17,577 nt of DNA from an uncultured Eubacteriales bacterium (GCA_910585135.1 CAJUEB010000025.1:1-17577), one strand, 5' to 3'; shown: positions 6,781 to 14,396, counted from the first letter of the stretch. Translations and numbers: made by a program. The notes: generated by a model not told the origin, from the sequence alone.

Positions 6781-6821
6781 ACTTGCTTCGTTCCTTCCTT
6801 AACACGCCTTAACGCTGTCTT

Positions 6822-6932
6822 GCAACTTCCCGGACACTTCCCCGCCTCGCTCTCGCAGCTTCCCGAACGCTTCCCCGCCTCGCTCTTGCAGCTTCCCGAA
6901 CACGCCCCGGATGCCTTCCCGCCTCGCGCTTT
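6822..6932. repeat. 33-nt tandem repeats between yihY and feoAB
   Basis: Two near-identical 33-nt units (6822-6854 and 6855-6887) begin GCARCTTCCCG and end CCGCCTCGCTCT. A third copy (6888-6932) is interrupted by about a dozen extra bases. On the minus strand an unbroken frame reads REAARARRGSV twice, but it continues out of frame into yihY and has no good start, so I do not call it a gene. The repeats fill most of the spacer ahead of feoAB. Confidence 0.7.
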
Positions 6933-6977
6933 CCACATCCCTGCCGCAGCCCTGCTACGCTCTTTCCGCTCCGTTTC

Positions 6978-7850
6978 TTACCGCCTAATCCAAGGCTTCG
7001 AAAACTCCCGCTTGGAATCACTGCCGCTGGTGTCATCCCAGACCTTGTTGCAAAGCACGCCCAGGCACAGCACCCAGGCCAGAAAATAAAACCAGAACAT
7101 GATCGCTACCACCGAGGACAATGCCCCGTACAGTACGTCATAATCGGCAAGGGTATTCGTGTACTTTGAATAACAATACGTGACCAACAGCATACCGACC
7201 GACGCGAAAATGCTGCCCGGAAGCACCTTCCGAAACGCCACCCGCTCCGTAGGCAAAATATAATAATGATAACTCACCATGAGAAAATACAGCCCCAATC
7301 CCAAAAGCCACCGCAGCCACATCCAGATATTATCCACGAAAACTGCCGCAGAAAGCCCCAGTGCGGCAAAGACAGCTTCTATAATCAATTTCCCATAAGC
7401 CAGGATCACCAGCGAAAATACGATGGTCACGACCGTAACCGCCATCGTCCTGATCGCCCGCAGCCGTTCGCTCCAAAACCCTTTCCCCGTGCTTTTCCCA
7501 TCCGTGAGGGTGTAATTGGTGATCCGCATGATCGCAAAGGACGCCCGCGAACCTGCCCAGAGCGCAATTCCAAGAAAGATGATATTTCCGAAGCCAACCG
7601 ACGAGAACGCGAACAAGCCCCGCAGCATGCTGGACATTTCCTTTCCGGTGTACTGTTCGATCAGGCTCATCGCGCTTTCCAGCGAAATATTAAAAAGCCC
7701 TAAAATCTGCGTAATCAGCAAAAAAACAGGCACGATGGACAATACCAGATAAAACGATATCTGTGCCGCAAAGCCCTGATAATAGGGGTCTTGGAATTGC
7801 TTGAAGCCTAATATAAACATTCTGAGTAACCGGGTTCTAATTGTTGTCAT
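6978..7850 (-). CDS. YihY/BrkB-family integral membrane protein
   Basis: The protein has 290 residues and about six hydrophobic segments, at roughly 25-50, 88-110, 135-165, 175-205, 215-240 and 245-270. Family-typical positions are visible: YQGFAAQISFYLVLSIVPVF near the N-terminus, YHYYILPTERVAFRKVLPG with its charged loop, and DVLYGALSSVVAIMFWFY near the C-terminus. The family (UPF0761, once annotated as ribonuclease BN) has no firmly established transport substrate. The C-terminus is charged and cytoplasmic-looking. The ATG at 7850 lies 14 bases after the rdgB stop and has no good ribosome binding site of its own. Translation may be coupled to an upstream mini-ORF. Confidence 0.85.
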   Translation of the reverse strand: MTTIRTRLLRMFILGFKQFQDPYYQGFAAQISFYLVLSIVPVFLLITQILGLFNISLESAMSLIEQYTGKEMSSMLRGLFAFSSVGFGNIIFLGIALWAGSRASFAIMRITNYTLTDGKSTGKGFWSERLRAIRTMAVTVVTIVFSLVILAYGKLIIEAVFAALGLSAAVFVDNIWMWLRWLLGLGLYFLMVSYHYYILPTERVAFRKVLPGSIFASVGMLLVTYCYSKYTNTLADYDVLYGALSSVVAIMFWFYFLAWVLCLGVLCNKVWDDTSGSDSKREFSKPWIRR

Positions 7851-7864
7851 CTGCTTGTTGCCAT
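7847..7864 (-). promoter_or_regulatory. Five-codon mini-ORF overlapping the yihY start
   Basis: Directly after the rdgB TAG, an ATG at 7864 follows AGGAG at good spacing and encodes M-A-T-S-R-stop. Its TGA overlaps the yihY ATG as ATGA (7850-7847). This arrangement would let ribosomes terminate and restart on yihY, which lacks its own well-placed binding site. Translational coupling is inference. Confidence 0.35.
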
Positions 7865-8473
7865 CTACAGGCTCTCCTCTTTTTTCTTGAATTTTTCCCG
7901 CAAAGCACAGAGCGCATTCGCTCTGTGGCTAATTTTATTTTTAATTTCCGGCGAAAGCTGCCCAAAAGTCTGGTCATATCCATCCGGCACGAAAAGCGGG
8001 TCATACCCAAATCCGTTTTCGCCCTGCGCTTCTAAAACGATATGGCCTTCCACCTCTCCCCTGGCGACGATCCTTTCCCCACTTGGGAATACCATGGTAA
8101 TGACCGACACGAAACGTCCCGTCCGTTTTTCATAAGGAACATCCTTGAGCAGATCGATAAGCTTCTGGTTATTCGCCTCATCATCTCCGTCCACGCCGGC
8201 AAACCTCGCCGAATAAACGCCGGGAGCGCCGTCCAGAAAATCAACCGCAAGGCCCGAATCATCTGCAATGGTCGTTTTCCCGCAAAGCTTCATGATCTCG
8301 TAAGCCTTTTTATATGAATTTTCTTCAAATGTCTCACCGTCTTCTATAATATCAACATCAGGGATTCCGGCTTCACTCCGCGAAATGACGGATAGGCCAA
8401 AATCCTTTGTGATCGCTTCGATTTCTTTTATTTTATGTTTGTTTTGCGTAGCAGCAACGATTATATGATCCAT
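7865..8473 (-). CDS. rdgB: XTP/dITP pyrophosphatase (non-canonical purine NTP hydrolase)
   Basis: It hydrolyses dITP, ITP and XTP to the monophosphate and pyrophosphate, cleaning deaminated purines from the nucleotide pool in the cytoplasm. The protein has 202 residues, the usual length. Family motifs are in order: ATQNKHKIKEI near the N-terminus, IADDSGLAVD, APGVYSARFAG, GENGFGYDPLF and SHRANAL near the C-terminus. I chose the ATG at 8473 (MDHIIVAATQN) because an AGAGGTAG ribosome binding site precedes it and the family starts there. A longer frame reaches 8509 but adds residues without homology. It is the first gene of the rdgB-yihY-feoAB set and has a good promoter upstream. Confidence 0.95.
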   Translation of the reverse strand: MDHIIVAATQNKHKIKEIEAITKDFGLSVISRSEAGIPDVDIIEDGETFEENSYKKAYEIMKLCGKTTIADDSGLAVDFLDGAPGVYSARFAGVDGDDEANNQKLIDLLKDVPYEKRTGRFVSVITMVFPSGERIVARGEVEGHIVLEAQGENGFGYDPLFVPDGYDQTFGQLSPEIKNKISHRANALCALREKFKKKEESL

Positions 8474-8512
8474 CTGTCTACCTCTCTTCATTTCATAATA
8501 TACGTACATTTA

Positions 8513-8541
8513 AGTATATCACACATAATCTGGACTTTCCA
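8513..8541 (-). promoter_or_regulatory. Promoter of rdgB-yihY-feoAB
   Basis: On the minus strand TGGAAA (8536-8541) and TATACT (8513-8518) are separated by 17 bases, with an extended -10 (TGA before TATACT). The leader to the rdgB ATG would be about 33 nt. Its -35 region touches that of the divergent plus-strand promoter, so the two may compete. Confidence 0.5.
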
Positions 8542-8559
8542 CGGTTTATGATGTAGAAT
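8531..8559 (+). promoter_or_regulatory. Candidate promoter of the hydroxyacid dehydrogenase-nhaC pair
   Basis: TGGACT (8531-8536) and TAGAAT (8554-8559) are 17 bases apart. The leader would be about 45 nt, ending at an AGGAGG site (8599-8604). A second pair, TTGAAA (8565-8570) and CATAAT (8589-8594), is closer to consensus, but its start point would fall inside the ribosome binding site, so I prefer the first. Confidence 0.35.
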
Positions 8560-8610
8560 ATGCTTTGAAACATACACTGATATGCACGCATAATCACAGG
8601 AGGCGTTACA

Positions 8611-9525
8611 ATGAATATCGTAATACTGGATGGATATACCATAAATCCCGGCGATTTGAGCTGGGACAAAATAGAAAAACTCGGGGACAGGCTCACCGTC
8701 TTCGATGCGACCCCGCAGGACAAGGTGCTGATGCGGGCGGAAAACTGCGATGTCCTGATGGTCAGCAAATGCTTGATTACCCGCGAAATCATGGAAAAAT
8801 GCCCAAGTCTGAAATACATCGGCGTGACCGCTACAGGCTACAACAACGTCGATGTGCAGGCGGCGGCCGACCTGGGTATCGCGGTTACCCATGTTCCGGC
8901 ATATTCCACCAATGCAGTCGCACAGCATACCATCGCGCTGATGCTGGAAATTGCCAATCATGTCGGGCTGCACAATCAATCGGTACAGCATGGACAGTGG
9001 TCGGCGAGCAAATACTTCTGTTACTGGAAAAAGCCGATCGTTCTTTTGGCCGGAAAATCGCTGGGAATCATCGGGTATGGCGCAATCGGCAAAAAAGTGG
9101 CTACGATCGCAAAGGCGCTGGGCATGACGGTCAACATCTACAGCAGAGAGCCGGAGGACGCCATGAAATCGGATTTCGTATCCCTGCACTGCCCTCTAAC
9201 GCCTGAAAATGAGAAAATGGTCAACACGCAGTTTCTCGTCAATATGAAGCCGGGGGCGTTTCTCATCAATACCGCCCGCGGCCAGCTCGTGGATGAACGC
9301 GCCCTTGCCGACGCGCTGAAGGCCGGATTCATTGGAGGGGCGGCGTTGGATGTGCTGGCAGAAGAGCCGCCGGCAGAAAATTGCCCTCTGATCGGACTGG
9401 AAAACTGCATTATCACGCCGCATATGGCATGGGCGCCGAAGGAAATGCGCCAAGCGGTCATCGATATCCTGGCGGCGAACTTGCAGGGCTGGCTTTCCGG
9501 GCATAGGTGCAACAGGGTAGATTAA
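8611..9525 (+). CDS. D-2-hydroxyacid dehydrogenase, glycerate dehydrogenase/hydroxypyruvate reductase type
   Basis: It reversibly reduces a 2-oxoacid, most likely hydroxypyruvate or glyoxylate, to the D-2-hydroxyacid. The protein has 304 residues. It shows a substrate-binding segment with VTATGYNNVD, a cofactor site GYGAIG (155-160), and the full catalytic set Arg223 (NTARGQ), Glu252 (DVLAEEPP) and His271 (TPHMAWAP). The second Rossmann strand ends YSR (177-179) rather than with an Asp, which hints at NADPH. About ten residues that normally lie between this strand and SDFVSLHCPL are missing, which explains the short length. AGGAGG lies 6 bases before the ATG. An antiporter gene follows after 12 bases. 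The exact substrate cannot be read from sequence, and other family members act on lactate or 2-oxoisocaproate. Confidence 0.85.
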   Translation: MNIVILDGYTINPGDLSWDKIEKLGDRLTVFDATPQDKVLMRAENCDVLMVSKCLITREIMEKCPSLKYIGVTATGYNNVDVQAAADLGIAVTHVPAYSTNAVAQHTIALMLEIANHVGLHNQSVQHGQWSASKYFCYWKKPIVLLAGKSLGIIGYGAIGKKVATIAKALGMTVNIYSREPEDAMKSDFVSLHCPLTPENEKMVNTQFLVNMKPGAFLINTARGQLVDERALADALKAGFIGGAALDVLAEEPPAENCPLIGLENCIITPHMAWAPKEMRQAVIDILAANLQGWLSGHRCNRVD

Positions 9526-9537
9526 AGGAGGAGTATC

Positions 9538-10821
9538 ATGAAACATCGTATTTGGGCATTGCTGCCATTCTTCGTATTCGTCATCATATTTGCAGGCGCT
9601 GGCATCATCAGCAAGGATTTTTACAGCATGCCTGCCTATGTGGCTTTTCTGATCGCACTTTTTGTTGCGTTCCTGCAAAATCGCAAGCTTTCCTTCGATG
9701 AAAAGCTCAAGATCGTCGCCAAAGGCGCAGGGGATGTGAACATCATTACCATGGTCTTGATCTTCCTCGTTGCCGGGGCATTTTCCGGCATCATCACCGC
9801 TGCGGGCGGTGTGGAAAGCACCGTAAACTTTGGTCTTTCCATCATCCCGGCGAAATTCATGGTGGTCGGTCTCTTTGTCATCGGCTGCTTTATCTCCTTG
9901 TCGATGGGAACGTCCATGGGAACGATTACTGCGTTAGCGCCGATCGCCCTGGGCGTATCGGAGCAGACAGGCTTTCCGATCGCGATCTGCATCGGGGCTA
10001 CCGTATGCGGCGCGATGTTCGGCGACAACCTTTCCATGATCTCGGATACCACGATCGCAGCCGTACGGACGCAAGGCTGTGAGATGAAAGATAAATTCAA
10101 ACAGAATTTCCTCATCGTGCTGCCTGCGGCAATCATCACCATTATTATCTTTTACCTGCGTACCATGCATATGTCCTATGAGCCAAGTATATATGAATAT
10201 AACTTCATCGAAGTCGTTCCATACCTTGTGGTTCTGATCGGTGCTTTGATCGGGTTCAACGTATTTGCCGTGCTGTTCTCCGGCATCATCCTTTCCATGA
10301 TCGTAGGGATTGCGAACGGTTCTTTCACATTCCTGGAATCCTTCAGCGTGATCGGGGAGGGCATGACTGGACTGTTTGAAATATCCATCATTTCCATTAT
10401 CGTAGCCTGCATCGTATCCCTGATCAAAGAAAACGGCGGCATATCCCTTATCATCGACGGGATCAAAAAATCCGTTAAGGGAAAACGCGGCGCGGAATTC
10501 GGTATCGGCATACTCGTATTCCTCGTGGATCTATGTACGGCAAACAATACCGTGGCGATCGTCATGGCAGGACCTGTGGCGAAAGAAATCGGAGATGAAT
10601 TTGAAGTCGATCCGAAACGAGTTGCTTCGATCCTCGATATCTTCGCTTCTGTCGGACAGGGACTGATCCCTTATGGCGCGCAGCTCCTTACAGCAGCGGC
10701 GCTTGTGGGCATAACGCCGCTTACGATCCTGCCAAACCTGTATTACCCGATCCTGATGCTGGTGAGCGTGCTGCTTTTCATCGCTTTACGGCCGCAGAAA
10801 ACGAAGAATTTAGACCAATGA
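9538..10821 (+). CDS. NhaC-family Na+/H+ antiporter-like membrane transporter
   Basis: The protein has 427 residues with about ten to twelve hydrophobic helices from residue 5 to the C-terminus, so it sits in the cytoplasmic membrane. The centre carries GCFISLSMGTSMGTITALAP and ATVCGAMFGDNLSMISDTTI, where small and polar residues with conserved acids are typical of the NhaC core (PF03553). A second such block has DLCTANNTVAIVMAGPVA and DIFASVGQGLIPYGAQLL. Family members exchange Na+ for H+, and some exchange carboxylates such as malate and lactate. The gene starts 12 bases after the hydroxyacid dehydrogenase, with a perfect AAAGGAGG site, so the two are surely co-transcribed. The partner enzyme makes a carboxylate substrate plausible, but this is inference. 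No clear terminator follows. Confidence 0.85.
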   Translation: MKHRIWALLPFFVFVIIFAGAGIISKDFYSMPAYVAFLIALFVAFLQNRKLSFDEKLKIVAKGAGDVNIITMVLIFLVAGAFSGIITAAGGVESTVNFGLSIIPAKFMVVGLFVIGCFISLSMGTSMGTITALAPIALGVSEQTGFPIAICIGATVCGAMFGDNLSMISDTTIAAVRTQGCEMKDKFKQNFLIVLPAAIITIIIFYLRTMHMSYEPSIYEYNFIEVVPYLVVLIGALIGFNVFAVLFSGIILSMIVGIANGSFTFLESFSVIGEGMTGLFEISIISIIVACIVSLIKENGGISLIIDGIKKSVKGKRGAEFGIGILVFLVDLCTANNTVAIVMAGPVAKEIGDEFEVDPKRVASILDIFASVGQGLIPYGAQLLTAAALVGITPLTILPNLYYPILMLVSVLLFIALRPQKTKNLDQ

Positions 10822-10975
10822 CCTCAACCCCTTATCTTGTAAACCAGCGGCATATAGCGCAAAGCAAGACTTCGATAAGCAATTGTATTCGCCTGAACAT
10901 GGCGAAAGCAAAGTTTATATAAGAGAAAATAGAATGATTCCCAAAATTAAAAACAAAAATCTGGAGGTGTTATTT

Positions 10976-11755
10976 ATGACTGGAATTAATATCAAAGAAA
11001 AAATTGCAACGAATGTAAAACAGGCAATCAAAGAATTTGAAACGAGAGAGGATATTGTTACGCGCTTTGGAGAACCGATCATCACTTATATTGACGCCAA
11101 GGACCAGCTCTTTGACCTGCTCTTTGATAAGGAACTCACCGAACATCCGAAAAATATTTACAGACCGGGAAACACCGTCATTACTTATTTCATCCCTTAT
11201 GCGGAAGAAATCACCGAAAGCAACAAAGGCGGCAAGCAGGTATCCGATCAATGGCGAAGAGCCTCCATCGAATCTGCATGGCTGGCCATGAAGATCAACA
11301 GGATCATCAGGCAAACGCTCAATATCATAGGAAGGCTGTCCTCAATCCTCAATACCCAGCTTGACTGGGACGAAGAAAAACATCAGGCTTCATGGTCCCA
11401 TAAGCTGTCCGCCTACGTTGCCGGCATCGCGGAATTAGGTCCTGCCGGATCAATTCATACGAAGGCAGGATTCGGAGGCTGCTGCGGCTCCGTGATTACG
11501 GACGGAAAATTCACCGAATCGTCAGAGCCTCGCAGCCAGGAACAACTAGAAACGATATACCAGAATATCCTAACCGATTGCTGCTATGAAGGAGCGCAAG
11601 GCGTTTCATGCTCCGAGGAAATGATAGCCGCATGCCCGGGCAAGGCTATTTCCGAAAACGGCATCGACCGGGCAAAATGCCAAAATCACTGCAAAACCAT
11701 TGACGAATACATCCCGTCGCCTGACGTATGCGGCAAATGCTTTTTCTTTCGATAA
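10976..11755 (+). CDS. QueG-like cysteine-rich iron-sulfur protein of unknown function
   Basis: The protein has 259 residues, starting at the ATG at 10976 with GGAGGT 7 bases upstream. An in-frame start at 10883 lacks a ribosome binding site. Residues of about 145-175 (YVAGIAELGPAGSIHT to GSVITDGKF) match the shape of the AGLG...T/S...SV(L/I)TD region of epoxyqueuosine reductase QueG. Ten cysteines lie at 169, 170, 202, 203, 212, 220, 235, 239, 252 and 255, including a CPGKAI and a final CGKC. These fit one or two Fe-S clusters, though not in the canonical CxxCxxCxxxCP spacing. It is shorter than QueG and lacks its C-terminal repeats, so I do not assign epoxyqueuosine reduction. It stands alone before a strong terminator. 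An oxidoreductase or Fe-S electron carrier is the best guess. Confidence 0.65.
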   Translation: MTGINIKEKIATNVKQAIKEFETREDIVTRFGEPIITYIDAKDQLFDLLFDKELTEHPKNIYRPGNTVITYFIPYAEEITESNKGGKQVSDQWRRASIESAWLAMKINRIIRQTLNIIGRLSSILNTQLDWDEEKHQASWSHKLSAYVAGIAELGPAGSIHTKAGFGGCCGSVITDGKFTESSEPRSQEQLETIYQNILTDCCYEGAQGVSCSEEMIAACPGKAISENGIDRAKCQNHCKTIDEYIPSPDVCGKCFFFR

Positions 11756-11838
11756 AAGACAACCGCTCTTCCGATATAATGGCAAATGTTCTTCATCTGA
11801 ATAGCGGTAAGTATCATTCATTGCAGTCAACCCATCGT

Positions 11839-11877
11839 ATGCCTTCAAGCAAAATATATGTTTGAAGGCATTTTTTT
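11839..11877 (+). terminator. Intrinsic terminator after the QueG-like gene
   Basis: ATGCCTTCAA (11839-11848) pairs perfectly over 10 bp with TTGAAGGCAT (11862-11871). A 13-nt loop separates the arms and a run of seven T follows. It is oriented for the plus strand, about 84 bases after the stop. Confidence 0.9.
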
Positions 11878-11940
11878 AAGTAAAACGTGCATTTATTCGC
11901 AATGACCAACCCCATATCGAGTGCAGGATTTTCGGAATGC

Positions 11941-11968
11941 AAAAAAGGACTGCCTCCGCAGGCAGCCC
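11941..11968 (-). terminator. Intrinsic terminator after the cold-shock gene
   Basis: GGACTGCCT (11947-11955) pairs with AGGCAGCCC (11960-11968), with one wobble and a 4-nt loop. On the minus strand it is followed by six T (11946-11941). It lies about 75 bases after the cold-shock gene stop. Confidence 0.88.
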
Positions 11969-12043
11969 CTTTCCTTCATTCGTAATGAAAACATTTCGTC
12001 CATTTCACGCTATCATTCCTGCACCTTGTGCATCCTGTGCAGT

Positions 12044-12256
12044 TTACGCTGGCGTTACGTCGATTGCTCTCAGTTTTTCACTGTTTTTCGGATCTTGCTC
12101 CGTATCATAAGTCACTTTTTGTCCCTCTGAAAGCGTTTTGAATCCGTCTATGTTTATGGCCGAAAAATGTACAAATACATCCTGCCCATCCTCATCATCA
12201 CAAATAAAACCAAAGCCCTTGTCAGGATTAAACCATTTTACAGTACCGTTTTTCAT
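12044..12256 (-). CDS. Cold-shock domain protein
   Basis: A 70-residue single-domain OB-fold protein of the CspA/CspB family, which binds single-stranded RNA and DNA and melts RNA secondary structure. RNP1 is KGFGFI (13-18) and RNP2 is VFVHF (27-31), preceded by the usual NGTVKWFN start. The ending RAIDVTPA is normal in form, and the acidic stretch DDEDGQD precedes RNP2. GGAGGT lies about 9 bases before the ATG. The gene follows the groEL terminator by only about 50 bases on the same strand. It may have its own weak promoter or depend partly on read-through from groESL. No long cold-sensing leader of the E. coli cspA type is visible. Confidence 0.95.
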   Translation of the reverse strand: MKNGTVKWFNPDKGFGFICDDEDGQDVFVHFSAINIDGFKTLSEGQKVTYDTEQDPKNSEKLRAIDVTPA

Positions 12257-12279
12257 TCTTTACTACCTCCATATCACTA

Positions 12280-12308
12280 ACTGTAAGTCATTTGTATTTG
12301 CCAGTAAA
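12280..12308 (-). promoter_or_regulatory. Weak candidate promoter of the cold-shock gene
   Basis: On the minus strand TTTACT (12303-12308) and TACAGT (12280-12285) are 17 bases apart, each matching the consensus at four positions. The -35 would overlap the T-run of the groEL terminator, and the leader would be only about 17 nt. Confidence 0.22.
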
Positions 12309-12364
12309 AAAATCACATGTTTTTGTAGATCACGTGCTTTAAACGGTCTTACAAAAACATGTGA
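12306..12364 (-). terminator. Intrinsic terminator of groESL
   Basis: TCACATGTTTTTGTA (12313-12327) pairs perfectly over 15 bp with TACAAAAACATGTGA (12350-12364) around a 22-nt loop. On the minus strand it is followed by seven T (12312-12306). It begins about 94 bases beyond the groEL stop. Confidence 0.9.
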
Positions 12365-12457
12365 AGTCATTCTTACCTTTTATACACTATTATCATAGCA
12401 TATCTCTTTAAGGAAGTAAAGCAATTTGTTTATATTATGCGCGATTCATTTGCAATC

Positions 12458-14095
12458 TTACATCATCCCCGGCATTCCGCCGCCCATGCCGCCGCCCATT
12501 GGAGGCATTGCCGGCTCTTCGGATGGAGCATCCGTTACGCCTGCTTCCGTCGTCAGGAGCATTGCCGATGCAGAAGCTGCATTTTGCAGTGCCGATCTCG
12601 TTACCTTAGCCGGGTCAACGATACCTGCGTCGATCATGTTCACGTAGCTTTCCGTTGCTGCATTGAATCCATTGCCTTCTTTTTCGTTTCTTACCCTCTC
12701 AACCACTACGCTGCCTTCATAGCCTGCGTTTTCCGCAATCTGTCTTACCGGTTCTTCCAACGCCCTTACGATGATCGAACCGCCTGTCTTTTCATCGCCT
12801 TCCAGACCCTTTACATAATCGCTTACGGCAGGAATCGTGTTCACCAGTGCAACGCCGCCGCCGGATACGATACCTTCTTCTACTGCGGCCTTTGTGGAAT
12901 TCAGCGCATCTTCAATTCGCAGCTTTCTTTCCTTCAATTCGGTTTCCGTTGCTGCGCCAACCTTGATTACAGCTACGCCGCCAGCCAGCTTTGCAAGCCT
13001 TTCCTGTGTCTTTTCCTTATCAAAGTCAGAAGTCGTATTTTCAATCTGCGTCTTGATCTGCGCCACTCTCGCTTCGATTGCGGATGCTTCACCTGCACCG
13101 TCAACGATAACCGTATTTTCCTTGTCAACCTTAACAGTTGCTGCGCTGCCCAGCATATCAACATCAGCTTCCTTCAGCTCATATCCCAGCTCTTCGGAAA
13201 TCACCGTACCGCCTGTCAGGATCGCGATATCGTCCAGCATTGCCTTTCTTCTGTCTCCAAATCCCGGTGCTTTTACTGCAACGCAGTCAAATGTTCCCTT
13301 GAGTTTATTGACGATGATCGTAGCCAATGCTTCGCCTTCCAGGTCATCGCAGATGATGAGCAGCTTCCTGCCCTGCTGAACAACCTGCTCCAATACCGGC
13401 AGGATCTCCTGAATATTGGTGATCTTCTTATCGGTAATCAGGATATATGGATTTTCGAGAACTGCTTCCATCTTTTCCGTATCCGTTACCATATATGGTG
13501 AGAAATATCCTCTGTCAAACTGCATTCCTTCTACGACTTCCAGCGTCGTTCCCATCGACTTGGATTCTTCTACCGTAATAACGCCGTCTTTTCCGACCTT
13601 CTCCATCGCTTCTGCGATCAGGTCTCCGATCTGCTCATCAGCAGCCGATACTGCGGCAACCTGCGCAATGCTTTCTTTGCTGTCAACAACCTGGGCAAGC
13701 CTTGAAATCTCGTCTACCGCTACATCAACAGCGCCCTGGATGCCGCACTTTAATACCATCGGGTTTGCACCTGCGGCTACATTTTTAAAGCCTTCCTTGA
13801 TGATGATCTGAGCCAGGAGCGTTGCCGTCGTCGTGCCGTCACCAGCGACATCATTCGTCTTGGTTGCAACTTCCTTAACGAGCTGTGCGCCCATATTCTC
13901 TACGGTATCTTCCAGTTCAATTTCCCTTGCGATCGTAACGCCGTCGTTGGTGATAAGCGGTGCGCCGAACTTCTTGTCGATCAGCACGTTCCTTCCCTTT
14001 GGTCCTAACGTAATCTTCACGGTATCCGCTAATTTATCAACGCCTGCCTGCAACTTTCTTCTGGCGTCCTCTCCATAATGTAATTCCTTTGCCAT
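12458..14095 (-). CDS. groEL: Chaperonin GroEL (Hsp60)
   Basis: The large chaperonin subunit forms the double heptameric ring in which proteins fold with ATP and GroES. The protein has 545 residues, the usual bacterial length. It starts MAKELHYGEDAR, with GGAGG upstream in the 22-base gap after groES. A longer frame to 14125 would put the start before that site. The ATP-binding block LGPKGRNV and DGTTTATLLAQ are near the N-terminus. ALEEPVRQIAENAG and the equatorial residues near GIVSGGGVAL are near the C-terminus. It ends in the flexible GGM-rich tail MPPMGGGMGGGMPGMM. It is second in the groES-groEL operon under CIRCE control and is closed by the terminator at 12306-12364. Confidence 0.98.
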   Translation of the reverse strand: MAKELHYGEDARRKLQAGVDKLADTVKITLGPKGRNVLIDKKFGAPLITNDGVTIAREIELEDTVENMGAQLVKEVATKTNDVAGDGTTTATLLAQIIIKEGFKNVAAGANPMVLKCGIQGAVDVAVDEISRLAQVVDSKESIAQVAAVSAADEQIGDLIAEAMEKVGKDGVITVEESKSMGTTLEVVEGMQFDRGYFSPYMVTDTEKMEAVLENPYILITDKKITNIQEILPVLEQVVQQGRKLLIICDDLEGEALATIIVNKLKGTFDCVAVKAPGFGDRRKAMLDDIAILTGGTVISEELGYELKEADVDMLGSAATVKVDKENTVIVDGAGEASAIEARVAQIKTQIENTTSDFDKEKTQERLAKLAGGVAVIKVGAATETELKERKLRIEDALNSTKAAVEEGIVSGGGVALVNTIPAVSDYVKGLEGDEKTGGSIIVRALEEPVRQIAENAGYEGSVVVERVRNEKEGNGFNAATESYVNMIDAGIVDPAKVTRSALQNAASASAMLLTTEAGVTDAPSEEPAMPPMGGGMGGGMPGMM

Positions 14096-14117
14096 TGTTC
14101 CTTTTCCTCCCTTTTTA

Positions 14118-14396
14118 TTATTCAACGATTGCCAGGATATCTCTCTGGCTCATGATAGAAACTTCTTCGCCTTCGTATTTAACGTCAGTACCCGCATACT
14201 GTGAGAAGATTACTTTGTCTCCTGCTTTTAATTCCATTTTTTCATCTTCTGTTCCCGGGCCTACTGCCAGAACTTCTGCAATCTGCGGTTTTTCCTTCGC
14301 TGCTCCTGTCAACAGGATTCCACTGGCTGTCTTTTCTTCCGCTTCGATTCTCTTGATCACTACTCTTGCGCCTAAAGGCTTGATTCCGATACTCAT
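14118..14396 (-). CDS. groES: Co-chaperonin GroES (Hsp10)
   Basis: The small subunit that caps the GroEL ring. The protein has 92 residues, starting MSIGIKPLGARV. The start at 14396 is preceded by AAAGGAG at 9-10 bases, and the longer frame to 14423 runs upstream of that site. The mobile loop that touches GroEL is seen as EKTASGILLTG (residues of about 20-30). The C-terminal half has VGPG, AGDKVIFSQYAG and the final SQRDILAIVE. groEL follows after 21 bases. Confidence 0.97.
   Translation of the reverse strand: MSIGIKPLGARVVIKRIEAEEKTASGILLTGAAKEKPQIAEVLAVGPGTEDEKMELKAGDKVIFSQYAGTDVKYEGEEVSIMSQRDILAIVE

Noticed and set aside
6809..7036. A minus-strand frame reading REAARARRGSV repeats.
   Set aside because: It overlaps the end of yihY in another frame, lacks a start signal, and follows from tandem 33-nt repeats whose length is a multiple of three.
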